Assembly: GCF_019737615.1 (NCBI RefSeq)
Contig: NZ_JAHKKS010000006.1
Span: forward strand, 124,001-188,000
DNA from: Sphingobium xanthum
Lineage (GTDB): Bacteria > Pseudomonadota > Alphaproteobacteria > Sphingomonadales > Sphingomonadaceae
Direction of reading: 5' to 3'
Length of the DNA stretch: 64,000 nucleotides
A model generated the notes under the pieces. That model worked only from the letters and a program-made list of their open reading frames with translations. It searched no databases and was not told where the DNA came from. Numbering within the stretch: position 1 is the first letter of the stretch; each line of letters opens with the position of its first letter. Shown here piece after piece: positions 8,954-16,046 of the stretch. Made by a program: the position numbers and the translations under genes.

Positions 8954-10141
8954 TCAGCTCAGCCGCCCCTTGAAATCCGCATAAGTGAAGGTCCGCACTT
9001 GGCGCAGTTCGTCAGTCTCGCTGTCCCATAGCCAGATGGCGGGCAGCGGGACGCCGTTGAACGTGTTGGTCTTGACCATCGAGTAATGCGCCTGATCGAG
9101 GAAGGCGATGCGCTGGCCGGGCCGTGCGTTGGCCGGGAGGGCATAGTCGCCGATGATGTCGCCCGCGAGGCAGGAGGGGCCGCCGAGGCGCGTCACGGCC
9201 TCGCCGAGGCGCTCTCCGAGCATGGCGGGGCGATAGGGCGCCTCGATCACGTCCGGCATGTGGCAAGTCGCGGAAATGTCCGTGATGGCGACGGGCATGC
9301 CGTTATCGATGACATCGAGAATTTCGCCGACCAGAATGCCGGCATCGAGCGCGACGGCCTCGCCCGGCTCCAGATAGACCTGAAGGCCGGTTTCGCGCTG
9401 CACCTGCTGCAGGAAGGCGATCAGGTCCTCGCGCTGATAGTCGGCGCGGGTGATGTGATGCCCGCCGCCGAAGTTCAGCCATTTGAGCTTGTCGAAATGC
9501 TGCTTGAGGCTCGGCTCCACGGCGGCCCAGGTACGGCCGAGCGGCACGAAATCCTGCTCGCACAGGCTATGGAAATGGATGCCGTCGACGCCCTCAAGAT
9601 GCTCGGGGCGCAGCTGGTTGACCGGGAAGCCGAGGCGGCTGTGCGGTTGGCAGGGGTCATATTTGGCGACCTCGCCCTCCGCATGTAGCGGATTGATGCG
9701 CAGGCCGACGTCGAAGGCCCGGCCATTGGCGCGCTCGGCGTCGAGGATATGGCGGAAGCGGACATGCTGGCCGGGCGAGTTGAAGATGATGTGATCGCTC
9801 AGCGCGCAGATCTCGGGCAGGTCGGCCGCCTTGTAGCCGGCGCAATAGGTCGCGACTTCACCCTTCTCGTCGAGGCCGGTATATTCCTCGCGGCCGAGAC
9901 GCGCCTCATAGAGGCCGGACGCGCAGACGCCGTCCAGATAGGACGCGACCGTCGGCCCCAGCGACCACATGGAGAAGGCCTTGAGCGCGGCCAGCAGCTT
10001 GATGCCGCTGCGGTCCCGCACGTCCTTCAATATGGCGAGATTGCGCCGCACTGCCGCCGCATCGACCACGAAGGCGGGCGAGGGGACGCGATTGAGGTCG
10101 AAGCGCGCAAAGGCGCCGGGATCGCCGGCTCTGGTTTCCAT
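8954..10141 (-). CDS. nspC: Carboxynorspermidine (carboxyspermidine) decarboxylase
   Basis: NspC is a PLP enzyme of the alanine racemase fold that decarboxylates carboxynorspermidine or carboxyspermidine, the last step of the aspartate-semialdehyde route to norspermidine or spermidine. The PLP lysine is K54 in AALKAFSMW. Other family pieces visible are FHSLCEQ, GGGHHITR, LEPGEAVA and ISATCHMPDV. The 395-residue length is normal. GAGGAA lies about 9 bases before the ATG. It is the third gene of a leftward operon with the matching synthase and a lipoprotein, and the ornithine decarboxylase just left of it supplies putrescine. With putrescine as donor acceptor the product would be spermidine. 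Confidence 0.94.
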   Translation of the reverse strand: METRAGDPGAFARFDLNRVPSPAFVVDAAAVRRNLAILKDVRDRSGIKLLAALKAFSMWSLGPTVASYLDGVCASGLYEARLGREEYTGLDEKGEVATYCAGYKAADLPEICALSDHIIFNSPGQHVRFRHILDAERANGRAFDVGLRINPLHAEGEVAKYDPCQPHSRLGFPVNQLRPEHLEGVDGIHFHSLCEQDFVPLGRTWAAVEPSLKQHFDKLKWLNFGGGHHITRADYQREDLIAFLQQVQRETGLQVYLEPGEAVALDAGILVGEILDVIDNGMPVAITDISATCHMPDVIEAPYRPAMLGERLGEAVTRLGGPSCLAGDIIGDYALPANARPGQRIAFLDQAHYSMVKTNTFNGVPLPAIWLWDSETDELRQVRTFTYADFKGRLS

Positions 10142-10153
10142 CTTTCTCGTTCC

Positions 10154-10519
10154 TCAATCCACACAGAGCGACGACTTGACCTTGCCGCCTTCGAGCGTCG
10201 CGTAACAGCCGAACAATTTGTCATCCGCCTGACAGCGGCCGGGCGATGCCTCGCCGACCTTGGGCAGGCCGCCATTGGTGGGCGCCGCGAGGCAGCGTCC
10301 CTTGCAGTCCTTGTCCGAGGCGCAGGCAGTCCCGGCATCGCTGAAGCGATGCACGCACATGAGATTGCCGCGCCGGCCCCGGGTTTCAAGAGCACCGCCG
10401 GAGGATGCGCATTGCTGCGCTTCGCGCGTGGGATAGCCGCCGGTGAGGGGCAAGCTCGCCGGGGCGCAGGCGGCGAGGGTGAGCGTGAGGAGGAGGGCGG
10501 TGGTTATCGTGATGCGCAA
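10154..10519 (-). CDS. Cys-rich predicted lipoprotein within the spermidine operon
   Basis: Starting at the TTG at 10519 gives 121 residues: a classic lipoprotein signal (hydrophobic residues 5-17 then LAAC), followed by a small mature domain with eight further cysteines, including the spaced set CASDKDCKGRC. Such spacing suggests disulfides in the periplasm. A GGGAG lies 6 bases upstream of the TTG. An ATG at 10597 would run backward through a repeat and destroy the N-terminal signal, so I rejected it. The stop is 12 bases before nspC and the gene follows the carboxynorspermidine synthase, so all three are probably one transcript. I do not recognise the domain, and a link to polyamines is inferred only from position. 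Confidence 0.72.
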   Translation of the reverse strand: MRITITTALLLTLTLAACAPASLPLTGGYPTREAQQCASSGGALETRGRRGNLMCVHRFSDAGTACASDKDCKGRCLAAPTNGGLPKVGEASPGRCQADDKLFGCYATLEGGKVKSSLCVD

Positions 10520-10525
10520 TTCAAG

Positions 10526-10650
10526 CTCCCTCGCCCCCTTCAGGGGGAGAGGGGTGGGGAGAGGGGGGAGGACCTCTCCGGGCGGGCGCTGCCTCATGCG
10601 GCAAGGGCCAGCCCCCTCTCCCTAACCCTCTCCCCCAGGAGGGGGCGGGG
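10526..10650. repeat. Inverted GC-rich intergenic repeat element
   Basis: Bases 10526-10568 and 10612-10650 are imperfect inverted copies of a purine/pyrimidine-skewed unit with runs such as CCCCCTTCAGGGGG and GGGGAGAGGGG. The whole could form a long hairpin in the transcript between the synthase and the lipoprotein. Elements of this type are widespread between genes in high-GC proteobacteria. Its right-hand synthase-proximal end is 33 bases from the synthase stop. Its left end provides the Shine-Dalgarno of the lipoprotein gene. Confidence 0.65.
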
Positions 10651-10682
10651 GGGCAATGTGGTCGTGCCGGGGCCGTCGTCCG

Positions 10683-11891
10683 TCAGAAGTCCAGCGGGCC
10701 GTCCAGTTCCTTCACTTGCCAGGGCAGGCCATGCTTGTTCAGCATGTCCATGAAGGGATCGGGGTCCATCTGCTCCATGTTGAACACGCCCTTGCCCGTC
10801 CACGTATCCGTGACGATCATCGCCGCGCCGATCATGGCCGGGACGCCGGTCGTGTAGCTGACGGCCTGATTACCGGTTTCGGCATAGGCGTCCTCATGAT
10901 CGCAGATATTGTTGATGTAGAGCGTCTTTTCCCGGCCGTCCTTGCCGAGGCCGGTGGCGATGTCGCCTATGTTGGTCTTGCCCTTGGTCGTGGGGCCGAG
11001 CGAGGCCGGCTCGGGCAGCACGGCCTTGAGGAACTGGAGCGGGATGATCTCGACGCCGTTGTAGATCACTGGATCGATGCGGGTCATGCCGACATTCTGC
11101 AGCACTTCGAGATGCTTGAGATAGGCGTCGCCGAAGGTCATCCAGAAGCGGATGCGCTTGATCTCGGGCAGGTGCTTGGCGAGGCTTTCCAGCTCCTCAT
11201 GATACATGAGGTACATGTTCTTGGGGCCGACGCCCTCGAAGTCGAAGCTCTGCTTGGTGGAGAGCGGCGGGGTCGTGACTTCCTTGCCATTCTCATAGTG
11301 ACGCGCGGGGGCGGTCACTTCGCGGATGTTGATCTCCGGATTGAAGTTGGTGGCGAAATGCTGGCCATGGTCGCCGCCGTTACAGTCCAGAATGTCGAGC
11401 GTGTCGATCCGCTCGAACTCGTGCTTCTTGAGCCAGGTGGCGAAGACGGACGTGACGCCCGGATCGAAGCCCGAGCCGAGCAGCGCCATGAGGCCGGCTT
11501 CCTGGAAGCGCGCCTGATAGGCCCATTGCCAGGAATATTCAAAATGCGCTTCGTCGCGGGGCTCGTAGTTCGCGGTGTCCATATAATGCACGCCGGCGGC
11601 GAGGCAGGCGTCCATGATGGCGAGGTCCTGATAGGGCAGCGCCAGATTGACGACGAGTTTGGGGCCGATCTGCTTGATCAGCGCCGTCGTCGCCTCGACG
11701 TCATCCGCGTCCAGCGCATAGGTCGCGATCGTGACGCCGGTGCGCTCCTTCACGGAGGCGGCGATCGCATCGCACTTGGAGACCGTGCGGCTCGCGAGAT
11801 GGATGTCGCTGAAGATGTCCGGGTTCATCGCCATCTTGTGGACCGCGACCGATCCGACGCCACCCGCGCCGATGACCAGCACCTTGCTCAT
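10683..11891 (-). CDS. Carboxynorspermidine synthase, saccharopine dehydrogenase family
   Basis: This 402-residue NADPH enzyme condenses aspartate semialdehyde with putrescine or diaminopropane to form carboxyspermidine or carboxynorspermidine. It begins with a Rossmann GAGGVGSV motif at residues 8-15, and the saccharopine-dehydrogenase-like body includes VNLALPYQD, GSGFDPGVT and a Gly/His segment around NGGDHGQ. Pairing with nspC downstream distinguishes it from lysine-pathway saccharopine dehydrogenases. The ATG is preceded by GAGGAG with 8 bases spacing. It is the first gene of the operon and divergent from the threonine dehydratase-like gene, with 55 bases between the start codons. Confidence 0.93.
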   Translation of the reverse strand: MSKVLVIGAGGVGSVAVHKMAMNPDIFSDIHLASRTVSKCDAIAASVKERTGVTIATYALDADDVEATTALIKQIGPKLVVNLALPYQDLAIMDACLAAGVHYMDTANYEPRDEAHFEYSWQWAYQARFQEAGLMALLGSGFDPGVTSVFATWLKKHEFERIDTLDILDCNGGDHGQHFATNFNPEINIREVTAPARHYENGKEVTTPPLSTKQSFDFEGVGPKNMYLMYHEELESLAKHLPEIKRIRFWMTFGDAYLKHLEVLQNVGMTRIDPVIYNGVEIIPLQFLKAVLPEPASLGPTTKGKTNIGDIATGLGKDGREKTLYINNICDHEDAYAETGNQAVSYTTGVPAMIGAAMIVTDTWTGKGVFNMEQMDPDPFMDMLNKHGLPWQVKELDGPLDF

Positions 11892-11946
11892 CTGTATGTC
11901 TCCTCAAGAAGGGGCGAATCGAAGCGCCTGCATATAGGGGTGGTCT

Positions 11947-12930
11947 GTGACAGAACAAGAATTGCTCGATCCGGCCCGGGTTCCGAGCCGGGAAGGCGTG
12001 CTTCGTGCCGCTGACAAGGTGGCGGCGCTGCTGCCGAGGACACCGCTGCTGCCGCTGGAGGTGGACGGGCGGACGATCTGGTGCAAGGCGGAGATGCTCC
12101 AGCCGATCGGTGCCTTCAAGATCCGTGGCGCGTGGCATCGGCTGAGCGACCTGACCGAGGACCAGCGCGCCAAGGGCGTCGTCGGCGTGTCGAGCGGCAA
12201 TCACGCGCAGGGCGTCGCCTGGGCGGCGAAGCGGCTGGGCGTGGCGGCAACGATCGTGATGCCGAGCAATGCGCCCAAGGCCAAGCTGGCGGCGACGCGG
12301 GCGCTCGGCGCCGATGTGGTGCTCTATGACCGGGCGACGGAGAATCGCGACGAGATCGCGGCGCGGCTGACGGCGCAGAGCGGGGCGACGCTGGTGCATG
12401 CCTATGGCGATCCGTGGATCATCGAGGGGCAGGGCACGACGGGCATCGAGGCGGCGGCGCAGCTTCAGGAGCGGATCGGGCGCGGGCCGGACCGGATCGT
12501 CGCCTGTTGTGGTGGCGGCGGGCTGACAGCGGGGCTGGCGCTCGCCTGCCCGGATGCGGAGATCTGGATCGCCGAGCCGGAGGGCTGGGACGATCTGCTG
12601 AACAGCCTCGCGGCGGGCGAGATCGTGAGCGTCAAGGACATGAGCTATCCGACCGACTGCGATGCGCTCCAGACGCCGCGCACCTTCCCGATCAACTTCG
12701 CGGTGCTCAAGGAGCGGGTGAGCGGCGGTACCGCGGTGACGCCCGCCGATGTGAGCGCGGCGATGAAACTCGCCTTCGAGAGACTGCATCTGGTCGTCGA
12801 GCCGGGCGGAGCGGCGGCGCTGGCGGCGGTGCTTTCAGGCAAGGTGCGGGCGACCGACGCGACGGTGGTGACGCTCTCGGGCGGCAATGTCGATCGCGAG
12901 ACCTTCGTGCGGATGATCGGGGCCGCCTGA
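11947..12930 (+). CDS. Threonine/serine dehydratase-family PLP enzyme
   Basis: The 327-residue protein is a fold-type II PLP enzyme. The PLP lysine is in GAFKIRGA (about residue 58), SSGNHAQG is the substrate/PLP loop (about 83-90), and CCGGGGLTAG is the phosphate-binding glycine loop. Without the C-terminal ACT regulatory domain it resembles catabolic threonine dehydratase, serine racemase or β-hydroxyaspartate dehydratase. I cannot separate these by eye. The start is GTG, and the upstream GGGG is only a weak ribosome binding site. It is divergent from the carboxynorspermidine synthase. Confidence 0.88.
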   Translation: MTEQELLDPARVPSREGVLRAADKVAALLPRTPLLPLEVDGRTIWCKAEMLQPIGAFKIRGAWHRLSDLTEDQRAKGVVGVSSGNHAQGVAWAAKRLGVAATIVMPSNAPKAKLAATRALGADVVLYDRATENRDEIAARLTAQSGATLVHAYGDPWIIEGQGTTGIEAAAQLQERIGRGPDRIVACCGGGGLTAGLALACPDAEIWIAEPEGWDDLLNSLAAGEIVSVKDMSYPTDCDALQTPRTFPINFAVLKERVSGGTAVTPADVSAAMKLAFERLHLVVEPGGAAALAAVLSGKVRATDATVVTLSGGNVDRETFVRMIGAA

Positions 12931-13066
12931 AGATCCGGCAGGGTCGTGCGCGACCTGCTGCGACGGGCCGAGGGAACGCGACGGCGGGACCGGCGTTGTC
13001 GCGTTGGCAGCGTACGGGTTCCTCGATGCCTTGCCGTTGTTCCGGAGCCGTTTGCGGGAGGCCAGC

Positions 13067-13201
13067 TTGATCGATCAGGATCTCGAGAGTGAAGTTGCGC
13101 GCATCCGGCGCGTCAGCGGACTGTTGTCGCCAGAGGATCAGGCGACGCTCGATCGCTATGCGAGCGAGCTTGAGCGCGAATTTGCGAAGCGGGACGCATG
13201 A
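13067..13201 (+). CDS. Hypothetical 44-residue protein
   Basis: The TTG at 13067 follows GGGAGG by 5 bases and gives a highly charged, helical 44-residue protein (many Glu, Arg, Asp). An earlier in-frame TTG at 13004 lacks such a site. The stop overlaps the next start by ATGA. Small size and TTG start make the call uncertain. The ATGA overlap with another small frame and the acidic, non-biased composition favour a real gene. The function is unknown. Confidence 0.45.
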   Translation: MIDQDLESEVARIRRVSGLLSPEDQATLDRYASELEREFAKRDA

Positions 13202-13398
13202 GGTCCGACCCGGCCGACCCTCCGCCCATCGACGCCGAGGAAGTGGACCTGCCGCGCCTTGCCCTTCATGTCGCAGAGCTGTTTCGCCGGGTTGGCTTGG
13301 ATGCGCGCGCGGAGCGGCTGTTGCGGCGACTCGAGGGCGGCTTCGGGACCACGTTGAAGGCTTTTCTCGCGTCGCGGGAACAGGCGACGCAGGGCTGA
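13198..13398 (+). CDS. Hypothetical 66-residue protein
   Basis: The ATG overlaps the stop of the preceding micro-gene. The product is a soluble helical protein with a Pro/Asp-rich N-terminus (residues 4-15) and an amphipathic LALHVAELFRRV helix. No domain is recognised. It may form a small two-gene unit with the 44-residue frame. It ends 145 bases before btaA, and the Pho-box-like array lies in that gap. Confidence 0.5.
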   Translation: MRSDPADPPPIDAEEVDLPRLALHVAELFRRVGLDARAERLLRRLEGGFGTTLKAFLASREQATQG

Positions 13399-13454
13399 GG
13401 CAGGGCTTTTGCGCAGGGTTCCCACTCATTCGGCCTGAACGCGCGGCGCGCCGA

Positions 13455-13483
13455 CTGTCACCAATCTGAAATCGCTCCGTCAC
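13455..13483 (+). promoter_or_regulatory. Pho-box-like array of three 11-base repeats upstream of btaA
   Basis: The sequence is CTGTCAC CAAT CTGAAAT CGCT CCGTCAC. That is three seven-base units at exact 11-base spacing, matching the PhoB half-site CTGTCAT at 6, 5 and 5 of 7 positions. It is 60 bases upstream of the btaA start and reads in the gene's direction. Betaine lipid synthesis is known to be induced by phosphate starvation through PhoB in Sinorhizobium, which makes this a sensible control site. Individual half-sites are not perfect. Confidence 0.55.
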
Positions 13484-13543
13484 ATCCTCGACACCCGGGC
13501 GGACTAGCGCCGGGGGCGAAACCGGACCGCCGGGAGGACCAGC

Positions 13544-14749
13544 ATGGCGCATGTGATCGATACCGCCGTCATCAATCATGAGGGACTGAGCAAGGAAGGT
13601 CTGCTCGAACGGGCATTCGCTTTCGCCTTCCGAGGCCTGGTCTATGCACAGATCTGGGAAGACCCGGTCGTCGATATGGAAGCGCTGGCGATCACGTCCG
13701 ATTGCCATATCGCGACGATCGCGAGCGGCGGCTGCAATGTGCACTCCTATCTCACGGCCGATCCGGCGCGGATCACCGCGGTCGATCTTAATACGGCACA
13801 TATCGCGCTCAACAAGCTGAAGCAGGTCGCGGTGCGCGAACTGCCCGGCTACGCACATTTCCGCCGCTTCTTCGTCGAGGCGGACAGCACGCAGAACATC
13901 AAGGCGTACAAGGCGTTTATCCGCCCACATCTGGACGAGACCTCACGCCGCTACTGGGAAGGGCGCGATCTGGTCGGGCGGCGGCGGATCGGCATGTTCA
14001 GGAGCGGCGCTTACAAGCGCGGCCTGCTCGGCGGCTTCATCGGCGCGGCGCATCTCGTGGCCAAGCTCTACCGCATCGATCCGCGCGTGCTGCTCGAGGC
14101 GCGCGACATGGACGATCAGCGCCGCCTCTTCGAGGAGCGGCTGGCGCCGATCTTCGATCGCAAGTTCGTGCGCTGGCTGACGGACCAGCCGGCCTCGCTC
14201 TTCGGTCTCGGCATTCCGCCGGCGCAATATGACGCGCTGGCCGGCGACGAGAAGATGGCCGGCGTGCTGCGCAAGCGGCTGGAACGGCTCGCCTGCGACT
14301 ATGATCTGAAGCAGAACTATTTCGCCTGGCAGGCATTCGGACGTGGCTATGGCCGGCACGAGGACGCGCCGTTGCCACCTTATCTCGAAGCTGCGAACTA
14401 CGAACAGGTGAAGGCGCGGGCCGATCGGGTCGATGTTCGCCATGCCAACATGACCGACTGGCTCGCGAGGCAGGACGCGGCGAGCGTGGATCGCTATATC
14501 CTGCTCGATGCGCAGGACTGGATGAGCGACGCGCAGCTGACGGCGCTCTGGCGCGAGATCACGCGCACGGCGAAGTCCCACGCGCGGGTGCTGTTCCGCA
14601 CGGCGGCCGAGCCGACGCTGCTGCCGGGCCGGCTGCCGGATGTGCTGCTGGATCCCTGGCACTATCACGCGGAAGACTCGCTGCGCTTCACGCGGGAGGA
14701 CCGCTCATCCATCTACGGCGGGGTGCATCTCTACACGCTGAAGGGCTGA
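13544..14749 (+). CDS. btaA: SAM:diacylglycerol 3-amino-3-carboxypropyltransferase (betaine lipid synthesis)
   Basis: BtaA (DUF3419) transfers the aminocarboxypropyl group of SAM to diacylglycerol, giving diacylglyceryl-homoserine. The 401-residue protein has the family hallmarks: QIWEDPVVDMEAL near 45-57, IASGGCNVHSYL near 69-80, the VDLNTAH nucleotide-binding stretch, and ILLDAQDWM in the C-terminal half. A GGGAGG lies 8 bases before the ATG. It is followed four bases later by the N-methyltransferase btaB, giving the complete known two-gene bacterial pathway to DGTS. This implies the cell can replace phospholipids with a phosphorus-free lipid. Confidence 0.93.
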   Translation: MAHVIDTAVINHEGLSKEGLLERAFAFAFRGLVYAQIWEDPVVDMEALAITSDCHIATIASGGCNVHSYLTADPARITAVDLNTAHIALNKLKQVAVRELPGYAHFRRFFVEADSTQNIKAYKAFIRPHLDETSRRYWEGRDLVGRRRIGMFRSGAYKRGLLGGFIGAAHLVAKLYRIDPRVLLEARDMDDQRRLFEERLAPIFDRKFVRWLTDQPASLFGLGIPPAQYDALAGDEKMAGVLRKRLERLACDYDLKQNYFAWQAFGRGYGRHEDAPLPPYLEAANYEQVKARADRVDVRHANMTDWLARQDAASVDRYILLDAQDWMSDAQLTALWREITRTAKSHARVLFRTAAEPTLLPGRLPDVLLDPWHYHAEDSLRFTREDRSSIYGGVHLYTLKG

Positions 14750-14753
14750 GCCG

Positions 14754-15425
14754 ATGAGCAAGATGGGTCGCATCGAAGTTGGCAGTGCAGGCCACGCCCG
14801 GGCCATGGACACGCAATATGCGCTCCAGCGGCACATCTATGATCTGACGCGCAAATATTATCTGCTTGGCCGCGATCGGCTGATCCGTGGATTGGCGGTA
14901 CCGGTCGGCGGGACCGTTCTGGAAGTGGCGACGGGCACCGGTCGTAATCTGGCCCTGACGGCAAAGCTGTATCCGGACGCGCGCCTTTTCGGCTTCGATA
15001 TCTCGTCCGAGATGCTGAAGTCGGCCGACATCAACATCGCGCAGGGCGGCGCGCGCAGCCGCACGATGCTGGGACTGGCCGAGGCCACGGCCTTCGATCC
15101 GCAGGCATTGTTCGGCGAGCCGGGTTTCGACCGGGTGTTCATCAGCTACTCGCTCTCGATGATCCCGGACTGGGAAGCGGCGCTGGCGCAAGCGCTGAGC
15201 GTCGTCGAGCCGGGCGGATCGCTGCATGTCGTCGATTTCGGTCAGCAGGAGGGGCTGCCGGGTTGGTTCCGCAGTGGGCTGCGGGCGTGGCTCGCGAAAT
15301 TCCATGTGACGCCGCGGCGGGATCTGTTCGAGGCTGTCGAGCGGATCGCGAAGGCGCAGGGGGCGGTTGCGCAGGTGCAGGCGCTGTATCGCGGCTATGC
15401 GTGGGAAGCGGTGATCCGCAAATAA
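14754..15425 (+). CDS. btaB: Diacylglyceryl-homoserine N-methyltransferase
   Basis: This class I SAM methyltransferase of 223 residues has motif I in LEVATGTGRN (about 53-62), an acidic FGFDIS strand end, and the post-I region SLSMIPDWE. Taken alone it could be any small methyltransferase. Its placement four bases after btaA and its size identify it as BtaB, which trimethylates the homoserine head group to form DGTS. It acts at the membrane surface but has no membrane segment. Confidence 0.9.
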   Translation: MSKMGRIEVGSAGHARAMDTQYALQRHIYDLTRKYYLLGRDRLIRGLAVPVGGTVLEVATGTGRNLALTAKLYPDARLFGFDISSEMLKSADINIAQGGARSRTMLGLAEATAFDPQALFGEPGFDRVFISYSLSMIPDWEAALAQALSVVEPGGSLHVVDFGQQEGLPGWFRSGLRAWLAKFHVTPRRDLFEAVERIAKAQGAVAQVQALYRGYAWEAVIRK

Positions 15426-15474
15426 ACGTCGCGACCGGTTCCACCGGCGGGCGCTCTTGGCGTAAAGCAGCGCC

Positions 15475-15735
15475 ATGGACTTTCAGGATTTGCTGCTGCG
15501 CTATTTCGGCAAGACCGAGATCGAGGATGTCGAACCCGGTGCGCTCGGCGCGGGGCTGGAGCATATGCGTGTCGACCTCGGCCTCACGACAGACCCCGGC
15601 AACCGTTTCGCGCTCTGGACGCTCATGTACATGTTGGGCGGCGCTCCGGGCCTCGACGTTGCGTTCAAGGACCCGACCGAGCGCGATGCGGCGCGGAATT
15701 TCATGGATATGGCGGATCGTCTGAGCGAGGAGTGA
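15475..15735 (+). CDS. Hypothetical 86-residue protein
   Basis: This is a short, soluble, acidic protein. The N-terminal half is DFQDLLLRYFG-like, and the centre has a hydrophobic LWTLMYMLGGAP stretch too short and interrupted to be a certain membrane segment. It is transcribed after btaB with a 49-base gap and is convergent with the next gene. I do not recognise a family. Composition and codon use look normal for the neighbourhood, so the gene is probably real. Confidence 0.7.
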   Translation: MDFQDLLLRYFGKTEIEDVEPGALGAGLEHMRVDLGLTTDPGNRFALWTLMYMLGGAPGLDVAFKDPTERDAARNFMDMADRLSEE

Positions 15736-15754
15736 CGGGCGGAGCGAAACGATC

Positions 15755-16024
15755 TCACTTCTTCGTGAGTGCGGATCGCAACGCCCTAGCAGCGTAAAAA
15801 CCACCTAGCGCACCGATACTGGGCCACAACGGGCCAAAGACGAAATCCAGCCCGCTGGTTGATCGCAGAGCTTCCGGGTTGGCGGACTGCCAGCGGCTCA
15901 CATAAACGATCATCGTTATTGGAATGGCCAGCAGGATGCTGCAGCCAAGTCTTTGACTGCTGAAGAGCCCGCCAACGACAAGGCCCGCCATGGCACCGTA
16001 GAGCATCATCATCCCAATCGTCAT
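15755..16024 (-). CDS. Hypothetical small membrane protein
   Basis: The 89-residue protein has three hydrophobic stretches, at about 3-20 (with GxxxG-like spacing), 28-42 and 62-82, and ends in a basic ALTKK tail. It is likely an inner-membrane protein. It follows recQ on the same strand with 22 bases between, so the two may be co-transcribed. The DNA is visibly less GC-rich than recQ. No family recognised. Confidence 0.68.
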   Translation of the reverse strand: MTIGMMMLYGAMAGLVVGGLFSSQRLGCSILLAIPITMIVYVSRWQSANPEALRSTSGLDFVFGPLWPSIGALGGFYAARALRSALTKK

Positions 16025-16046
16025 CGAGATCGAACTCCGTGATTGC

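Noticed and set aside
8663..9031. Plus-strand frame in the gap left of nspC
   Set aside because: It runs through the hairpin repeat and into antisense of nspC, with no ribosome site and biased composition.
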